Assembly (NCBI GenBank): GCA_004555175.1
Contig: SFJE01000004.1
Span: 9,405-73,404 of the forward strand
Direction of reading: 5' to 3'
From: Lentisphaeraceae bacterium
GTDB taxonomy: Bacteria; Verrucomicrobiota; Kiritimatiellia; RFP12; DVOR01
DNA: 64,000 bases
In this document: positions 7,938-16,921 of the stretch, in pieces
Position numbering within the stretch: position 1 is the stretch's first letter
How the letters are laid out: each line of letters begins with the position of its first letter
Notes under the pieces: generated by a model
The model's database searches: none
The model's input: only the letters and a program-made list of their open reading frames with translations
Told to the model about the DNA's origin: nothing
Program-made: the position numbers and the translations under genes

Positions 7938-9413
7938 TTATTCGTCGAAGAAGGGCTTGCTTTGCTCAAAGAGGGTGATGCGCGCGCCGCAGGCGGCCGC
8001 GGCTGGGCGGTCCCCAGCCTTGTTATAGAGCACCTGGGCCTTGCGCGTGGCATCGAGGGCCTTGCGGAAGTTGCCGAGGGCGGCGTGGGCGGCCCCGAGG
8101 GCGGCGAGGGCGCGCGGCTCATTCTCGCGGGTGAGGGAGGTGGCGCGGTCGGCCAGCTTGTAGGCCTCCTTGGGGCTACGGAGGACCTCGAAGGGCGTGG
8201 TGGCCAGGTGCCAAGCGGCTTCGGCAAGGTAGGCGGCATTCTTGGGATCGGTCTCGGCCTTCATCCGCCATTCGGCAATCTTCTCGGCGGCGGCCTTCTG
8301 GCGCTTGAGTTGGGCGGCTTCCTCTTCGGCCTTAAGGAAGTCGAGCGAGAGGCCGGCCATCTTGAACTTGGTGGCGATTTCGTCCTTGTTAACGGCTTTG
8401 ATGTACGCATCGCGCGGGGTGATGAGGCCCTTGGTGGCCAGGCGCGTGAGCTCGTCGGAGAAGGTCTGCATCCCGATATTGCGCCCGGTCTGGATAACCG
8501 ATTGGAGCATGTGGGTCTTCCCCTCGCGGATGAGGGCAGAGACCGGGGTGTTGACCACCAGCACCTCAAAGGCGGCCACGCGCCCGCCGGCAATCTTGGG
8601 GCAGAGGGTTTGGGCCACCACGCCCTTGAGCGTATCGGCGAGCATCGAGCGGATCTGGTTCTGGCGCTCGGCCGGGAACTTGTCGATCATGCGCTCGACG
8701 GTGGTGGCGGCGGCATTGGTGTGCAAGGTGGCGAAGACCAAGTGACCGGTTTCGGCGGTTTCGATGGCGATTTCCATCGTCTCCAAGTCGCGCATTTCGC
8801 CAATGAGGACGATGTCGGGGTCTTCACGGAGCGCCGCGCGCAGGGCGGTGGCGAAGGAGCGGGTATCGCGGTGGACTTCGCGCTGGTTGATCACGCACTT
8901 GGCCGGGGTGTGGACGAATTCGATGGGGTCTTCGATGGTGATGATGTGCTCGTTGCGCGTGCGATTGATGTAGTCAATCATCGCCGAGAGGGTGGTGGAC
9001 TTGCCCGAACCGGTCGGACCCGTGACGACCACGAGCCCCTTGGAGAGCAGGCAGAAGCTGCGCAGCGCCTCGGGCAGGTTCAGATCCTCGAAGGAGGGAA
9101 TCTTGTCGGGGATGACGCGCAGGACGGCGCAGACGCCGTTCATATCGCGATAGGCATTCACACGGAAGCGCGCCAGGCCGGGGATGGCGTAGGCGCAGTC
9201 GGTATCCCAATCCCGTTGGAGCTGGGCGATGTTTTCCTCGGGGAGAATCTCGCGCATCATCGCCAGCACATCATCGCTGGTCAGCGGTGAAGAGTCGGGC
9301 ACGTCATTCAGTGCCCCGCTCACGCGAAAGACCGGCTTGCGCCCGGCCGAGAGGTGAAGGTCGCTCCCTTTGCGTGCAACGAGGTCTTCCAGGAGGAAAT
9401 CGATTTGGGCCAT
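7938..9413 (-). CDS. pilT: PilT-type pilus retraction ATPase with C-terminal helical extension
   Basis: The first 370 residues are a PilT/PilU ATPase. They show Walker A GPTGSGKSTT, an Asp box IEDPIEFVH, Walker B DPDIVLIGEMRD and the His box TGHLVFATLHTNAA. The AIRNLIRE-like retraction motif seems replaced by IREGKTHMLQSVIQTG, which is more typical of PilU. About 110 further residues are helical and TPR-like (ALAALGAAHAALGNFRKALD), which is not usual for PilT. The protein should power pilus retraction at the inner membrane. It lies downstream of pilQ across a hairpin-containing gap. PilB is not in the window. Confidence 0.9.
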   Translation of the reverse strand: MAQIDFLLEDLVARKGSDLHLSAGRKPVFRVSGALNDVPDSSPLTSDDVLAMMREILPEENIAQLQRDWDTDCAYAIPGLARFRVNAYRDMNGVCAVLRVIPDKIPSFEDLNLPEALRSFCLLSKGLVVVTGPTGSGKSTTLSAMIDYINRTRNEHIITIEDPIEFVHTPAKCVINQREVHRDTRSFATALRAALREDPDIVLIGEMRDLETMEIAIETAETGHLVFATLHTNAAATTVERMIDKFPAERQNQIRSMLADTLKGVVAQTLCPKIAGGRVAAFEVLVVNTPVSALIREGKTHMLQSVIQTGRNIGMQTFSDELTRLATKGLITPRDAYIKAVNKDEIATKFKMAGLSLDFLKAEEEAAQLKRQKAAAEKIAEWRMKAETDPKNAAYLAEAAWHLATTPFEVLRSPKEAYKLADRATSLTRENEPRALAALGAAHAALGNFRKALDATRKAQVLYNKAGDRPAAAACGARITLFEQSKPFFDE

Positions 9414-9450
9414 AGCGGGACTTTCGGGGTGGAACCTTGGGAACAGGAAG

Positions 9451-9478
9451 CGGCGGCAGGGGTTCCGGCCTGCCGCCG
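9451..9478 (-). terminator. GC-rich hairpin between pilQ and pilT
   Basis: CGGCGGCAGG and CCTGCCGCCG pair perfectly over 10 bp with an 8-base loop. There is no T-run, so it may act as an attenuator or mRNA-stability element inside the pilus operon rather than as a full terminator. Confidence 0.5.
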
Positions 9479-9493
9479 TTGAAGGTTAACTTG

Positions 9494-9586
9494 AGATGAC
9501 GGTTAGGAGATGACAGATGACAGCGCGCGTGCCGCGGCGGGCAATCTGGGGGCGTCTATCATCTGTCTTCTGCCCTCTGTCATCGC
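9494..9586. repeat. Inverted-repeat element of GATGACAG units (copy 1)
   Basis: GATGACAGATGACAG on the left and ATCATCTGTCTTCTG...CTCTGTCATC on the right form imperfect complementary arms around a GC-rich centre. Related elements lie at 16780, 24750, 26365, 36635 and 43919. It fills most of the 190-base gap between pilQ and pilT. Confidence 0.6.
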
Positions 9587-9601
9587 GAGCGGTGCGCGCC
9601 A

Positions 9602-11392
9602 TTACTCCTTGAGGGAGTCGATGGTGGGTTCGAAGCCGGCATCACCGGGCTCCTTGAGCTCACCGCTCTGGATCTTCTTGGAGAGGACCGCATTCTTGGG
9701 CATGCCGATGTCGCTGGGCAATTCCTTGGGATTGGCCACGCCAACGGTCACGAAGATGACGATCTCATCTTGGGTTTTCTCGCGGGACTTCCAGCCGAAG
9801 AGGCGCGGACCAATCCAGGGGATGTCGCGCAGCAGCGGGATGCCAGAGTCGATATTCGCCTCGCGCGATTCACTCAGGCCGCCGATGACGGCGGTGGTGC
9901 CATCCTGCATCGTGAAGCGGGTGGTCAGGCGCTGGGTCTTGATGATCGGGTAGGTGGCGTAGATGGCGCCATCGGTGCCCGAGCCCTTGAGGGTGGATTC
10001 GCCCGTCTTCTCCGAGACGGTCGGCACGATGTCCACGGTAATCAGACCATCGGGGCTGACGCGCGGGAGGACATTGAGGGTGATGCCGTAGGAGAAGTAG
10101 GCCTGGCCCACCCAAGGCTCGGCGTGCTCATCCTGCTTGCCAGGGATGGTCGAGAGCTTGGTGGAGATGTCCAGCTGGTTGTTGTTATCGCCCGTGCGGG
10201 AGGTGGTCACCTCGATGCAGGGCTCCTTGTCGGTCATATCCACAATCGCCGGACGCTCGTTGGCCACGATGATCTTCGGGTTGGAGAAGATCGAGGCGCC
10301 GTCCATCTCTTCAATGGCCTGCAGCGTCACCGCCATCTGGCCCATGGTCATCGACCCAGTCAGGCCGCGGAAGTGCGCGTTGTCATAGATGCCATAGGGA
10401 TTGGCGCTCTCGGTGATGAAGGGCACCTTCTCGCCATCAACGGAGGTCGCCGCGCCAGGCCATTTCCCATTGGTGCGGCTCAGACCGCCGGAGATGGGCC
10501 CAACGGAGGTGGTCCAGCCGTTGGCCAGCGAATCCCACTTCATGCCCAGCTTCTTGCTGGCACCTGCGCTCAGGCGGGCGAAGCGCGCCTCGATGTAAAT
10601 CTGCGGCACGGGCTTATCGATCTGGGCGATAATCTTCTCGCATTCGGCCACGATCTCTTCGCTGGCCTTGACAACGACCACATTGGCGGCCGGGAAGGCG
10701 TTGGCGATCTGGCTATCCTTGGTGCCGTAGGCGCGGTTGAAGACGTCGGCAATTTCGGTGGAGGAGGCGTGCTTGAGCTGCAGGGGCTTGGTAATCGTCG
10801 GGATGACGGTGTTCTTGGCCACAACGGTGTAGATGCTGCTGCCGGGGGGCGTCTCCTTGAGGCTCAGGTCGGCCGTGTCGAGGATGGAGGCCAGACCCTG
10901 ACGCCAGGAGACCTTCTCCAGCTTCACACTCACGTGCTGGGCCAGGTTGGGGTGGTTGCCGGCGATGATGTTTGCTTCGCTCACATCGCGAAAGGCCTTG
11001 ATGACATCGGCGATGGTCACATCGTCGAAGCTCAGGGAGATCTCCTTGTCGTTGGTGACATTGGTGGGGAGCGTCTCGGGCTCGTCGGCCAGGACCACGC
11101 CGGTCTTGGTCTCCAACACGCCGGTTTCGGCGGCGGGGGCGACCTCGGCGGGGGCCTCAGCAATGGCAGGCGCCTCTTCGGCGGGCACTTCGGCGGGCGC
11201 TTCGTCGATGGGCTCGGCAGCAGGCGCTTCGGCCGGGGCGGCCGCGGGCTCTTCAGCCGGGGCGTTAGCCTCGTCATCAAGCAGCACCACCACCTCTTCG
11301 GTGGCAGCAGCGGCCTGGGCGAGCAGGTGCGGGGCCGAGAGAATGGCGGCGACCGCAACGAGGAGGAAGAACGGCGTTAAACGCATCTTCAT
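9602..11392 (-). CDS. pilQ: Type IV pilus / type II-like secretin
   Basis: The 596-residue protein starts with a signal peptide (MKMRLTPFFLLVAVAAILSA). Residues about 30-95 are a low-complexity Ala/Glu/Pro linker. An STN-like domain (ISLSFDDVTIADVIKAFRDV), a secretin N-domain (about 200-270, QLKHASSTEIADVFNRAYG) and the secretin pore domain follow, with the late motifs VIGGLSESR and IPLLRDIPWIGPRLFG. It forms the outer-membrane pore through which the pilus passes. It is shorter than many PilQ proteins because it lacks AMIN domains. It follows the PilP-like gene, matching the usual pilMNOPQ order. Confidence 0.92.
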   Translation of the reverse strand: MKMRLTPFFLLVAVAAILSAPHLLAQAAAATEEVVVLLDDEANAPAEEPAAAPAEAPAAEPIDEAPAEVPAEEAPAIAEAPAEVAPAAETGVLETKTGVVLADEPETLPTNVTNDKEISLSFDDVTIADVIKAFRDVSEANIIAGNHPNLAQHVSVKLEKVSWRQGLASILDTADLSLKETPPGSSIYTVVAKNTVIPTITKPLQLKHASSTEIADVFNRAYGTKDSQIANAFPAANVVVVKASEEIVAECEKIIAQIDKPVPQIYIEARFARLSAGASKKLGMKWDSLANGWTTSVGPISGGLSRTNGKWPGAATSVDGEKVPFITESANPYGIYDNAHFRGLTGSMTMGQMAVTLQAIEEMDGASIFSNPKIIVANERPAIVDMTDKEPCIEVTTSRTGDNNNQLDISTKLSTIPGKQDEHAEPWVGQAYFSYGITLNVLPRVSPDGLITVDIVPTVSEKTGESTLKGSGTDGAIYATYPIIKTQRLTTRFTMQDGTTAVIGGLSESREANIDSGIPLLRDIPWIGPRLFGWKSREKTQDEIVIFVTVGVANPKELPSDIGMPKNAVLSKKIQSGELKEPGDAGFEPTIDSLKE

Positions 11393-11406
11393 TGACTGGG
11401 TTCCTT

Positions 11407-11883
11407 TTAGTTGGTGGGGGTTGTGGTCTCATCCGCCGCTGCAATCCGCACGGACTTCAGGGGCTTGAGCAGGAGTTCCTGGTTACTACCTTCACGTAGG
11501 CGCCAGGTAAAGCGGTAGTCTTGGTAATCTAAGGTGACGGCATCGCCAGCCGAGTAACCTTTGCCATTGATATAGATAACTTGGCGCAACACGCCATCCG
11601 AGCCGCGCGCGCGACTTTGGCCGGAGATCTTCACGTGCTTGCGCGCTTCTAGCCACAGGGCCAGCGGTGCAATGTCCGAGGGCTTGGGGGGCGGCGGCGC
11701 CTCTGGTTTTTGCTCAGCCTGAGGTTCGACCGGTTTTTCCACGGGCTGGACCGGGGCTTCGACTTTAGGCTTGGGCGGCTCCCAGCCAATCGGCCAGAAG
11801 GGGTCGCGCCACTCGGCCGCGCAGAGCGGCAAGGCTGCGAGGGCCGCGAGGGCGGCCAGATGGAGGCGGATAGGGCAACTCAT
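11407..11883 (-). CDS. PilP/GspC-like periplasmic protein
   Basis: The 158 residues have a signal peptide ending at LPLCAA, then EWRDPFWPIGW, a Pro/Glu-rich linker (about 37-70), and a compact domain with RQVIYINGKGYSAGDAV and YRFTWRLRE. The Gly-rich strand and 'ING..Y..GD.V' pattern resemble PilP or GspC homology-region domains, which link the inner-membrane PilNO complex to the secretin. It overlaps pilO by 4 bp and precedes pilQ, exactly where pilP is expected. Sequence similarity alone is weak, so the call rests mostly on position. Confidence 0.65.
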   Translation of the reverse strand: MSCPIRLHLAALAALAALPLCAAEWRDPFWPIGWEPPKPKVEAPVQPVEKPVEPQAEQKPEAPPPPKPSDIAPLALWLEARKHVKISGQSRARGSDGVLRQVIYINGKGYSAGDAVTLDYQDYRFTWRLREGSNQELLLKPLKSVRIAAADETTTPTN

Positions 11884-12530
11884 CGGCGGCCTCCCTTCGC
11901 TGCGGGCATCAGCTCTTTCTTGGTCTTACCCTTGGCAGGCCACTCCACAATCATCTGCACGGCATGGACCTGCGGGTCGTTGGTGGGGATGATGCGCATC
12001 GCGGAGAGGGTGGCCAGCGGATAGGTATCCTCCAGCTTCTCCACGAACTCCATCATCTGGCGGTAGCTGCCCGTGCCGGTGCAGGTGATGAGCTGGCGCG
12101 CCTGCAACTGTTCGGGCACGCCCGCCTTCGGCACCGGCAACATCCGCTGGGAGTGCTCGGCAAACTGCGCGATGGCAAAGCCGGTCTTGTCGGTCAGCGG
12201 GTCGAGCAAGGCCTTGCAGCGCATCGCGTAGGAGTTCAGCAGCGGGGTCAAGTAGCCCTCACCCTCCAACGCCTTCAGCTGTGCCTCAAGTTCCTGCACC
12301 GCCTTATCGGTCAGCGGCTGGCGGCGGACCAACTTCTCCATCGATTCTTGCTTGCCCAGGCGCGCCTGGGCTTCGTTGCGGGCCTGGTCGAGCGCCTCCT
12401 GCTGGCCGGTCACGAGGAACTGCCAGAGCGCGCCGGCCACAAGGATCAATCCCACCGCCACGGCGAAGGCCCGGCGTTTGGAGTTCCCGAAGAACGCGAG
12501 CAACTGCTCGCCGGTCAAACCCTGGCTCAT
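11880..12530 (-). CDS. pilO: PilO-like inner-membrane assembly protein
   Basis: The 216 residues comprise a short cytoplasmic start (MSQGLTGEQLLAFFGNSKRR), one transmembrane helix (AFAVAVGLILVAGALWQFLV), a coiled coil with many Gln, Glu and Leu, and a small periplasmic domain with TGSYRQMMEFVEKLEDTYPL, which is characteristic of PilO. The ATG at 12530 overlaps the pilN stop as ATGA, which decides the start over an upstream in-frame ATG. It should form the PilNO heterodimer that aligns the pilus machine. Confidence 0.82.
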   Translation of the reverse strand: MSQGLTGEQLLAFFGNSKRRAFAVAVGLILVAGALWQFLVTGQQEALDQARNEAQARLGKQESMEKLVRRQPLTDKAVQELEAQLKALEGEGYLTPLLNSYAMRCKALLDPLTDKTGFAIAQFAEHSQRMLPVPKAGVPEQLQARQLITCTGTGSYRQMMEFVEKLEDTYPLATLSAMRIIPTNDPQVHAVQMIVEWPAKGKTKKELMPAAKGGRR

Positions 12531-13195
12531 TCGAAGACCCTCCGCTTGAGCGTGCACTCCACATCGAATCGGAAGAACTCCTGGCCGCTGCCGCCCCGGG
12601 CATCCTGTTCCTGGCGGAAGGCACCCTTGGGCACCGTTGCGGTCTCAATCATCTCGCGGAAAGCCGGCGCACGCAGCACCCCCAAGAGCTTATCGAGCGA
12701 GGCGGCATCCAGCGTGCGCCCGGAGAGGCGCAGGCGGACGGACTCCTCCGGCGAGTTCGGCCCAAAGCTCGGCGGCGCCTTCTTGCCCCGTTGGGCGGGC
12801 GCACCGATGACCTGCGGCGGCGGCTCAACGAGTTCAAGCTGCGTCAGTTGGATGGTTGCTGGGATCTGCTCGGCCAACTTGCGCAGGAAGACGCCATAGC
12901 GGGCGGCACCGTGACGGTAGAGTTCCACCTGTGCCAGCTGCTGCTTGAGCTCCTGCTCGCGCCCGGTGGCCTCGGTGGCGCGCTTGAAGGCGGCCTGCAA
13001 CTGGGAGATTGCCTCGTCGGCTGCACGCGTCTGACTTTGGGCCATCAGCGTCTGCGTCCACAGCCAGGCCCACCAGAGCGCCACACCCGCCACCACGACG
13101 GCGGCGAAGACCGGCGCCATCACATGCAAGCGCACGCGGCTGGAGGAGACGCGCTCCTCATCGCGCAAGAGATTTAGGTGAATGGCATTATTCAT
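12527..13195 (-). CDS. pilN: PilN-like inner-membrane assembly protein
   Basis: The protein has 222 residues. It begins MNNAIHLNLLRDEERVSSSR, close to the PilN signature 'INLLP' that binds PilM. A single transmembrane helix (APVFAAVVVAGVALWWAWLW), a coiled coil (about 55-95) and a periplasmic ferredoxin-like domain follow. The ATG at 13195 overlaps the end of pilM by 8 bp. Position and topology fit the PilM-PilN-PilO inner-membrane platform. Confidence 0.83.
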   Translation of the reverse strand: MNNAIHLNLLRDEERVSSSRVRLHVMAPVFAAVVVAGVALWWAWLWTQTLMAQSQTRAADEAISQLQAAFKRATEATGREQELKQQLAQVELYRHGAARYGVFLRKLAEQIPATIQLTQLELVEPPPQVIGAPAQRGKKAPPSFGPNSPEESVRLRLSGRTLDAASLDKLLGVLRAPAFREMIETATVPKGAFRQEQDARGGSGQEFFRFDVECTLKRRVFE

Positions 13196-14201
13196 CGCGG
13201 GCCTCCTCCAGAACGGCGAGGGCGCCGCCGATGGCCGGCCACAGCGCAGCCTCCTCTTCGGCCGAGGCCGGGGTGGCGGTGCGCGGCTTGGCAAAACCGG
13301 CGAGCGGAGTCGGGGCCGCGAGCGTCAGCGCGCTGCCCGAGCGTTCGGCCACGGTGAGCCACAGGGGGGCCAAGTGCGCGGGCACGCCAAAGAGCAACCC
13401 GCAGGTGGGGGCCCCTTCAAAGCGCTGGGCCACATAGTCCACCGCCAGGCCAATCTGCCGGAAGAGCGGCTGGAGGACCGGCTCAAGGAGCGGCAGGGGG
13501 TCGACCAACTGCTCTTCAATCATGCTCTGCAGCAGCGCCGGTTCGATGCCTAGCCCCGACGCGAGCGCTTGGGTGACGGTCTCGTTGCCAAGGGCTTGCT
13601 CGCGCACCAGCACCGGGCGGTTCTGCTGATAGGCCATCAGGAGCGTACGCTGCGCTTCAACGATGAGCACCACAGCCGTGCCGCCGGCGCGCTCAAACTC
13701 CGGCACCGCCAAGGGTGCATTCAAGAGCGCGGCCTGGGCCACTTGAATGGAGCAGGCGGTGGGCTGGTGCCCCTCCGGGAGCAAGCGCGAGAGCCAGAGC
13801 ACCTGATACTCGGGCAACGAAGCTTCCAGACAGAGATCCGGCGGCATCGCCAACTTCACCGCCTGGCGCTGACCATTGACGGCCTGCGCTTGGGCATCGG
13901 CTGCCGGGGCTTGACGCTGCGTCAGGCGCAGCACCGCCTCCGGCGCGGTGGCCACGAGGGCCGCGTGGGGCGACTGAAAGGGTGGGGGCAGGGACCAGGT
14001 GATAGCCTTGCGAGCGTTCTCCCAATCGGCGGGTAGGGCCCCGGGGAGGTCGATCACGGCGGCGGCGAGGAGTTCGCGCTTGCCGCCCTTGGTCTGCAGC
14101 CGCACGGCGGCCACCTTCCCTTCGGGCAAGTGCCCGAGGGCGAGGCCGACAACATCGGTGGGTGTGCGGCGCTTGAGGAGGTTGGGTTTTGCCTTGGCCA
14201 T
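13188..14201 (-). CDS. pilM: PilM-like actin-fold protein
   Basis: Translation gives 337 residues with no signal peptide. The protein contains an actin-like pattern with VVLIVEAQRTLLMAYQQNRPVLVREQALG in the middle, corresponding to the phosphate-loop hairpin of PilM, and FRQIGLAVDYVAQRFEG, which matches the PilM 'EI.RSL.YY' helix position. Its place directly upstream of pilN and pilO is the main support. PilM is cytoplasmic and binds the N-terminal tail of PilN. Key nucleotide-binding residues could not be checked without an alignment. Confidence 0.72.
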   Translation of the reverse strand: MAKAKPNLLKRRTPTDVVGLALGHLPEGKVAAVRLQTKGGKRELLAAAVIDLPGALPADWENARKAITWSLPPPFQSPHAALVATAPEAVLRLTQRQAPAADAQAQAVNGQRQAVKLAMPPDLCLEASLPEYQVLWLSRLLPEGHQPTACSIQVAQAALLNAPLAVPEFERAGGTAVVLIVEAQRTLLMAYQQNRPVLVREQALGNETVTQALASGLGIEPALLQSMIEEQLVDPLPLLEPVLQPLFRQIGLAVDYVAQRFEGAPTCGLLFGVPAHLAPLWLTVAERSGSALTLAAPTPLAGFAKPRTATPASAEEEAALWPAIGGALAVLEEARDE

Positions 14202-14205
14202 TGCG

Positions 14206-16716
14206 TTACTTCCTTGCCGAGGTGGGCGAGAGGCGCACGCCAAAGACCTTGTAGGTCTTGCCGCCGTGGACGTTGCGGAAGGGGGCCGAGGTGATGAGCC
14301 CATTGCGGTAGGGCGTGCCCGGCGGGATTTCGGCCAAGACGGCCCACTGCGGGGCGCTGGCATCGGGCTTGGCGAGGATTTGGATGTAGCCATTGGGCGC
14401 GGCACCGAGCGTGCCCATGCCATCGAAGGGCTCGACCATCACCGTGGCCTCAATGCGGTTATTACCCACGCGCCGCACCTCAGCCACGCCGAAGTTGCAG
14501 AGATACTGGGCCGAGATGGCTCCCCCAATCAGCGAAGCCTGCGGCCGCAGATTAAGCAGATAGGCCACATTGACCGCCTGTCCGGCATCCATCTCCGGCG
14601 TTTCGGAGGTGGAGCCCTCGAGGGTCAGGCGCAAATCGCCAGCGGCGGAGCGCCCGCGCAAGGCGGCGGCCGTTACGAAGCTGAGTGCTTCGGGGCTCGG
14701 CTTGACGGTGGCCTCGGAGCCATCGGGGTTGAGGAGCTTGATGTTGAGGTTGCCCATCGCCACGGCATAGGGCACATTGAGCGAGAGGGTGTTGCCCTCC
14801 AGCACCAGCTCGCAGCCCTCGGGAATATCAGAGCCCATTAAGAAGTCATCGTCCGAGAGGGTGTCCGAGCAGACCTGCCAGGTGAGGATGGGGTTCTTGC
14901 CGCCCTTCATCCCGGTGGGATTGCCGGTAATAATGAGGCTCGAGCCGTGCTGCATTGCCAAGAGCGAGAGGCTTGTCACCTTCCCCGGGGCAATCTCCAA
15001 CTGTGCGCCATCCAAGAAGATGCAGCTGCCAGTCACCTTCCCGCCGCCGGCGAGCGTGCCGCCCTTGGCCACAATCAGGTTGCCCGTGCTGCGGATGGTC
15101 TGGGCCTTCAACACCGCATCGCCCTCAATCTGGAGCGACTGCAGCGGCGCAATCGTCAGCTCTTGGGCCTGATGGAGACCATTGGTCAGGCGCACCGGCG
15201 CCTGCACCGTGAAGTTCCGGGAGAAGCTGCCGCCGCTCATCTCCACATTGCCGCCATTGACCAGCAGATCTAGCGGCTTGTTTGGAGAACCCAGCGTGGC
15301 GTCCACCTTTAGCCCCGAGAGGTGCGGCACCACCCACTTCGTCTGCCCGGTGGGGTCAGCCGTCCGCCCGAGGGTGAGCAAGGGGGCCTCCTGCTGGGTC
15401 CAGATGCGCCCAGCCACCGTGCCAGTGGCGGCCAGCGTGGTGGGACCGGTCATCTCGATGGCGCTCTCGAGCGTGGCACCAGACTCAATGCGCAGGGCGC
15501 CAAAGCCCTCGCGGTTCAGCTCGCCGCCGCCACTTACGCCAATTTGCGGCGCATCAAAGGCGCCCTGGCCCACCACATAGAGCTGCACGCCCGGGGAGAG
15601 AACCAGCCGCGCCTCGGGGCCGAGCAAAAGCCCGTTGCTGCGTAGCTTCTTCCCGGCGCCTTGGCGCGTGGCATCATCCACCACCACCACCTCGCCCTCA
15701 AAGGTCTGCGCGTTGAGCGTGACCGTAAGGTCAGAGAAGGGGCAGCTAATCTCGATGCGCCCGTGGCCATCAATGGTCAGCGGCTTGGGGTTCCCTGCCT
15801 GCGCCGGCTGAATCCGCAAGGTGCCGCCCTTGAGCGTATGCTGCCACTCCGGGAGCGGCCCCTGCTTGGGCGCCAAGACGCACGAGCCATCAGGAGCGGC
15901 TGCCGGGAGCTCTACGGAAGGCTTTGCCTTCGCCGGTTCGGCCTCCCGCTCGGCCACAGTGGCCTTCACCACCGGCTTGCCTGCCGGCGGGGTTGCGGAA
16001 GTTCCAGACCAGGCGCAGACCTCATCCAGCCGCTCGTAGAGCCCCGGTTTGACGCCCGAGGCTGCGCCGTCACCGTCGCGCCCCGTACCGAGCACCAATT
16101 CTGTCAGCCTGTCATCGGGTCCGTGCTCGGCCGGGACCTTAAGCCGCTCGACTTCGGTGCCGTCAACAAACAGCACGAAGCTCTCATCCATGTAACAAAG
16201 GCGAATATCGTACCACTGCTCGAGCTCGAGCTTGTTCTTCTCGTGCCAACGGGTCATCCCCTGCACGAGGTTCTGGCCGGCGTTGCGAAAGAGGGCCATC
16301 GTGATGGGGTTGTTGCTCTTGGGCTCGGCCACCTGCTCGAGGCGGTAGTTGTGCTTGCCAAAGCGAAACCCAAGGATTGGGCGCCAACGCATCCGGCTGC
16401 GCGGCCGCAGACGGAAGGCAATCGTCCACCCCTCCTTCGCCCGCAGCCCTTCAATGCCACTAACCACCCCATAGCGCGTTCCCTGCGCGTTGGAAAAGAC
16501 CTCTAGCGCGCTCACCCCCAGTTCATCCATCGAAGGCTTGACCGCCTTCCCCGCCTGCGGACCTTGCAGGACGAAGCTGAGCTTCGGCTTGCCAGACTCC
16601 GAGACCACCTGATCCACTGCCCCTGGATTGAATGAACATCGCACAGCCACTTCGGCCGGCAGCAACCCTGCCAGCCCCACGGCCAACGCTAAGAAAATCT
16701 GTTGGTCAATCTGCAT
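14206..16716 (-). CDS. Secreted LamG-like / beta-repeat surface protein at head of pilus operon
   Basis: An 836-residue product with a signal peptide (QQIFLALAVGLAGLLPAEV). Residues about 75-245 resemble a concanavalin/LamG sandwich (GWTIAFRLRPRSRMRWRPIL, QWYDIRLCYMDESFVLFVDG). A long Gly/Leu-rich region (about 290-680) with repeated short strands looks like an autotransporter-type beta-helix. The C-terminus ends KTYKVFGVRL, a weak echo of the C-termini of the secreted peptidases at 28990 and 43964. It is the first gene after a sigma-54 promoter and lies 4 bases upstream of pilM, so a pilus-linked adhesin is possible. I do not recognise a specific family. Confidence 0.7.
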   Translation of the reverse strand: MQIDQQIFLALAVGLAGLLPAEVAVRCSFNPGAVDQVVSESGKPKLSFVLQGPQAGKAVKPSMDELGVSALEVFSNAQGTRYGVVSGIEGLRAKEGWTIAFRLRPRSRMRWRPILGFRFGKHNYRLEQVAEPKSNNPITMALFRNAGQNLVQGMTRWHEKNKLELEQWYDIRLCYMDESFVLFVDGTEVERLKVPAEHGPDDRLTELVLGTGRDGDGAASGVKPGLYERLDEVCAWSGTSATPPAGKPVVKATVAEREAEPAKAKPSVELPAAAPDGSCVLAPKQGPLPEWQHTLKGGTLRIQPAQAGNPKPLTIDGHGRIEISCPFSDLTVTLNAQTFEGEVVVVDDATRQGAGKKLRSNGLLLGPEARLVLSPGVQLYVVGQGAFDAPQIGVSGGGELNREGFGALRIESGATLESAIEMTGPTTLAATGTVAGRIWTQQEAPLLTLGRTADPTGQTKWVVPHLSGLKVDATLGSPNKPLDLLVNGGNVEMSGGSFSRNFTVQAPVRLTNGLHQAQELTIAPLQSLQIEGDAVLKAQTIRSTGNLIVAKGGTLAGGGKVTGSCIFLDGAQLEIAPGKVTSLSLLAMQHGSSLIITGNPTGMKGGKNPILTWQVCSDTLSDDDFLMGSDIPEGCELVLEGNTLSLNVPYAVAMGNLNIKLLNPDGSEATVKPSPEALSFVTAAALRGRSAAGDLRLTLEGSTSETPEMDAGQAVNVAYLLNLRPQASLIGGAISAQYLCNFGVAEVRRVGNNRIEATVMVEPFDGMGTLGAAPNGYIQILAKPDASAPQWAVLAEIPPGTPYRNGLITSAPFRNVHGGKTYKVFGVRLSPTSARK

Positions 16717-16740
16717 ACTATTGAACTCCTTGCGTTTCTA

Positions 16741-16756
16741 TGCAAACTTCGTGCCA
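16741..16756 (-). promoter_or_regulatory. Sigma-54 promoter of LamG-pilM operon
   Basis: On the minus strand the sequence reads TGGCACGAAGTTTGCA, a full match to TGGCACG-N4-TTGCW with correct -24/-12 spacing. Predicted transcription starts about 12 bases after the -12 C, near 16730, only some 14 bases before the ATG at 16716 and just ahead of its AGGAG site. Confidence 0.88.
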
Positions 16757-16779
16757 AACCGCGCACCTACGGTGCTTGG

Positions 16780-16921
16780 TTAGCGGACAGCCGACAGCGG
16801 ACAGCTGACAGCGCTGGCGCTCGATGTGCAAAACCCGTCTGAGCCGTGAGCGCAACACGATAGGCCGGCGGTTTGTCCGTCGCGTTAGCGGCTGTCCGCT
16901 GTCGGCTGTCCGCTGTCCGCT
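16780..16921. repeat. Inverted-repeat element of GGACAGC units with conserved core (copy 2)
   Basis: The left arm TAGCGGACAGCCGACAGCGG... is complementary to the right arm ...GCTGTCCGCTGTCCGCTA. The centre shares CAGCGCTGGCGCTCGA, CCCGTCTGAGCCGTGA and CCGTCGCGTTAGCGGCTGTC with the element at 26365, while other bases differ. It lies directly upstream of the sigma-54 promoter and touches the stop codon of the next gene. Confidence 0.75.

Noticed and set aside
7728..9290. A 520-codon open frame opposite pilT
   Set aside because: Composition-driven mirror of pilT; the product is Gly-rich without domains.
9770..11380. A 536-codon open frame opposite pilQ
   Set aside because: Mirror of the secretin gene; Gly/Asp-rich repetitive product and no start signal.
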